Source: Frankiales bacterium (GTDB lineage Bacteria; Actinomycetota; Actinomycetes; Mycobacteriales; SCTD01). From it: a stretch of DNA of 5,119 nt. Below are positions 4,283 through 5,119 of the stretch, piece after piece (within the stretch, counting starts at the first letter, position 1; each line of letters begins with the position of its first letter). The stretch covers positions 1 to 5,119 of the forward strand of contig JAOPVD010000114.1 of NCBI GenBank assembly GCA_025966295.1, read 5' to 3'. Both the position numbers and the translations under genes were made by a program. The notes beneath the pieces were generated by a model that was given only the letters and a program-made list of their open reading frames with translations, was not told where the DNA came from and ran no database searches.

Positions 4283-5119
4283 GTGACCTGGCCCCGCCCC
4301 GTGCCGCTCATCGGTGACGCCACCTCGGCGGCCGAGCGGGCCGACGCACCTGACGCCTGGGCCTTCGACCCGGCCGTGCGGGCCGGCCTGTACGACGTGG
4401 TCGCCGGCCGGCGCGACGTGCGGCGCTACCGCCCCGACCCGGTGCCGGACGACCTGCTGACCCGGGTCCTGACGGCCGGCCACCAGGCGCCGTCGGTGGG
4501 CCACTCGCAGCCGTGGCGGTTCGTGGTCGTGCGCGACCCGGCGATCCGCGAGCAGGCCGCCTGGATGGCCGACCAGGAGCGCCTGGCGCAGGCGGCCCTG
4601 CTCGAGCCGGAGGCGGCCCGGCAGCTGCTCGACCTGCAGCTCGAGGGCATCCGCGAGGCTCCGCTCGGCGTCGTGGTCTGCTGCGACCGCCGGGTGCCGG
4701 CCGCGGGGGTGCTGGGCCGGGCGACCTTCCCGGACGCCGACCTGTGGTCGTGCGCCTGCGCCATCCAGAACCTCTGGCTCGCCGCCCGCGCCGAGGGCCT
4801 CGGCCTGGGCTGGGTGACGCTGTTCGATCCCGCCCAGCTGGCCGGCCTGCTCGGGCTGCCCGACGGCGTGGTGACGCTCGGCTGGCTGTGCCTGGGCTGG
4901 CCCGACGAGCGGCCGCCCGCGCCCGGGCTGGAGCGGGCCGGCTGGTCGAAGCGCCAGCCGCTCGCCGACGTCGTCCTGACCGACCGCTGGGCAGACGGTG
5001 CCGCGCCGGTCTCGCGGCTGCGAGCGCCGGCGCCGCGGGCGGTGGTCGCGGCCCGCGACGAGGCCGACCGGCTGCTCACCCCGCCGGGCTCGCTGGGGGT
5101 GCTGGACCGGGCCGTCGAC
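4283..5119 (+). CDS. bluB: 5,6-dimethylbenzimidazole synthase (BluB) fused to the N-terminus of CobT, cut by window edge
   Basis: The open frame runs from GTG 4283 to the last base (279 codons) with no stop; an in-frame TAG at 4250 limits the start. Residues about 33-235 are BluB, a nitroreductase-fold enzyme that consumes FMNH2 and O2 to make dimethylbenzimidazole, the lower ligand of cobalamin. Signatures are GRRDVRRYRPDPVP (42-55), APSVGHSQPW (69-78), LEGIREAPLGVVVCCDR (120-136), VLGR (143-146), AIQNLWLAARAEGLGLGW (160-177) and WLCLGWP (201-207). Asp45 aligns with functional Asp32 of S. meliloti BluB; Thr179 replaces its Ser167. After a short Ala/Pro/Arg linker (about 238-256), ARDEADRLLTPPGSLGVLD (257-275) matches the start of CobT, nicotinate-nucleotide:dimethylbenzimidazole phosphoribosyltransferase, which activates the base to alpha-ribazole phosphate. 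The rest of CobT, including its catalytic glutamate, is outside the window. BluB identity is strong; the fusion is well supported but incompletely seen. Confidence 0.9.
   Translation, partial: MTWPRPVPLIGDATSAAERADAPDAWAFDPAVRAGLYDVVAGRRDVRRYRPDPVPDDLLTRVLTAGHQAPSVGHSQPWRFVVVRDPAIREQAAWMADQERLAQAALLEPEAARQLLDLQLEGIREAPLGVVVCCDRRVPAAGVLGRATFPDADLWSCACAIQNLWLAARAEGLGLGWVTLFDPAQLAGLLGLPDGVVTLGWLCLGWPDERPPAPGLERAGWSKRQPLADVVLTDRWADGAAPVSRLRAPAPRAVVAARDEADRLLTPPGSLGVLDRAVD

Noticed and set aside
3701..5079. Minus-strand frames at 3701-4504 and 4426-5079
   Set aside because: They overlap the SRPBCC and BluB genes in wrong frames, have Arg/Ser/Gly-rich low-complexity translations, and show no family resemblance.

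Overview
The window is very GC-rich with dense, tightly packed coding. It carries gene families arranged as in Actinomycetota: a bkdA-bkdB-bkdC order, GTG starts, and apparently leaderless promoters with only a TAnnnT box. I would place it in a high-GC actinobacterium; the sequence does not let me name a genus.

Left part (1-2610, all on the minus strand): a three-gene operon for the branched-chain 2-oxoacid dehydrogenase complex. Transcription runs right to left: E1 alpha (bkdA, 1510-2610), E1 beta (bkdB, 536-1510), then the lipoyl-bearing E2 (bkdC, 1-533, cut by the left edge). The genes overlap or nearly touch (TGATG overlap; 2-nt gap), which suggests translational coupling. Together they convert the 2-oxoacids from Val, Leu and Ile into acyl-CoAs, which feed catabolism and branched fatty-acid priming. 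The shared E3 subunit is not in view. The 161-bp gap upstream of bkdA (2611-2771) holds three near-copies of a 17-bp unit.

Middle (2772-3623, minus): an unrecognised membrane-anchored or secreted protein. It has an N-terminal hydrophobic segment, a Pro/Val repeat region built on 15-nt tandem DNA repeats, and a long, highly charged Asp/Arg/Lys tail. Its start is placed at 3623 because a strong Shine-Dalgarno precedes it, and the longer GTG start at 3662 sits against a TATATT -10-like box. Just upstream lies a perfect 9-bp inverted repeat (3698-3720), which is either the terminator of the preceding gene or an operator.

Right part (3772-5119): a small SRPBCC-fold protein on the minus strand, diverging from a cobalamin gene on the plus strand. 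Only 43 bp separate the two start codons. Both have a TAnnnT hexamer exactly 6 nt before the start codon, consistent with back-to-back leaderless promoters. The plus-strand gene (4283 to the right edge) encodes a BluB-type 5,6-dimethylbenzimidazole synthase. It runs without a stop into the N-terminal PPGSLG signature of CobT, so it appears to be a BluB-CobT fusion that would make the lower ligand of vitamin B12 and activate it in one polypeptide.

Most of the window is ordinary metabolism. The most notable items are the BluB-CobT fusion with its Ser-to-Thr change at a known functional position, the divergent leaderless promoter pair, the palindrome, and the low-complexity surface protein.
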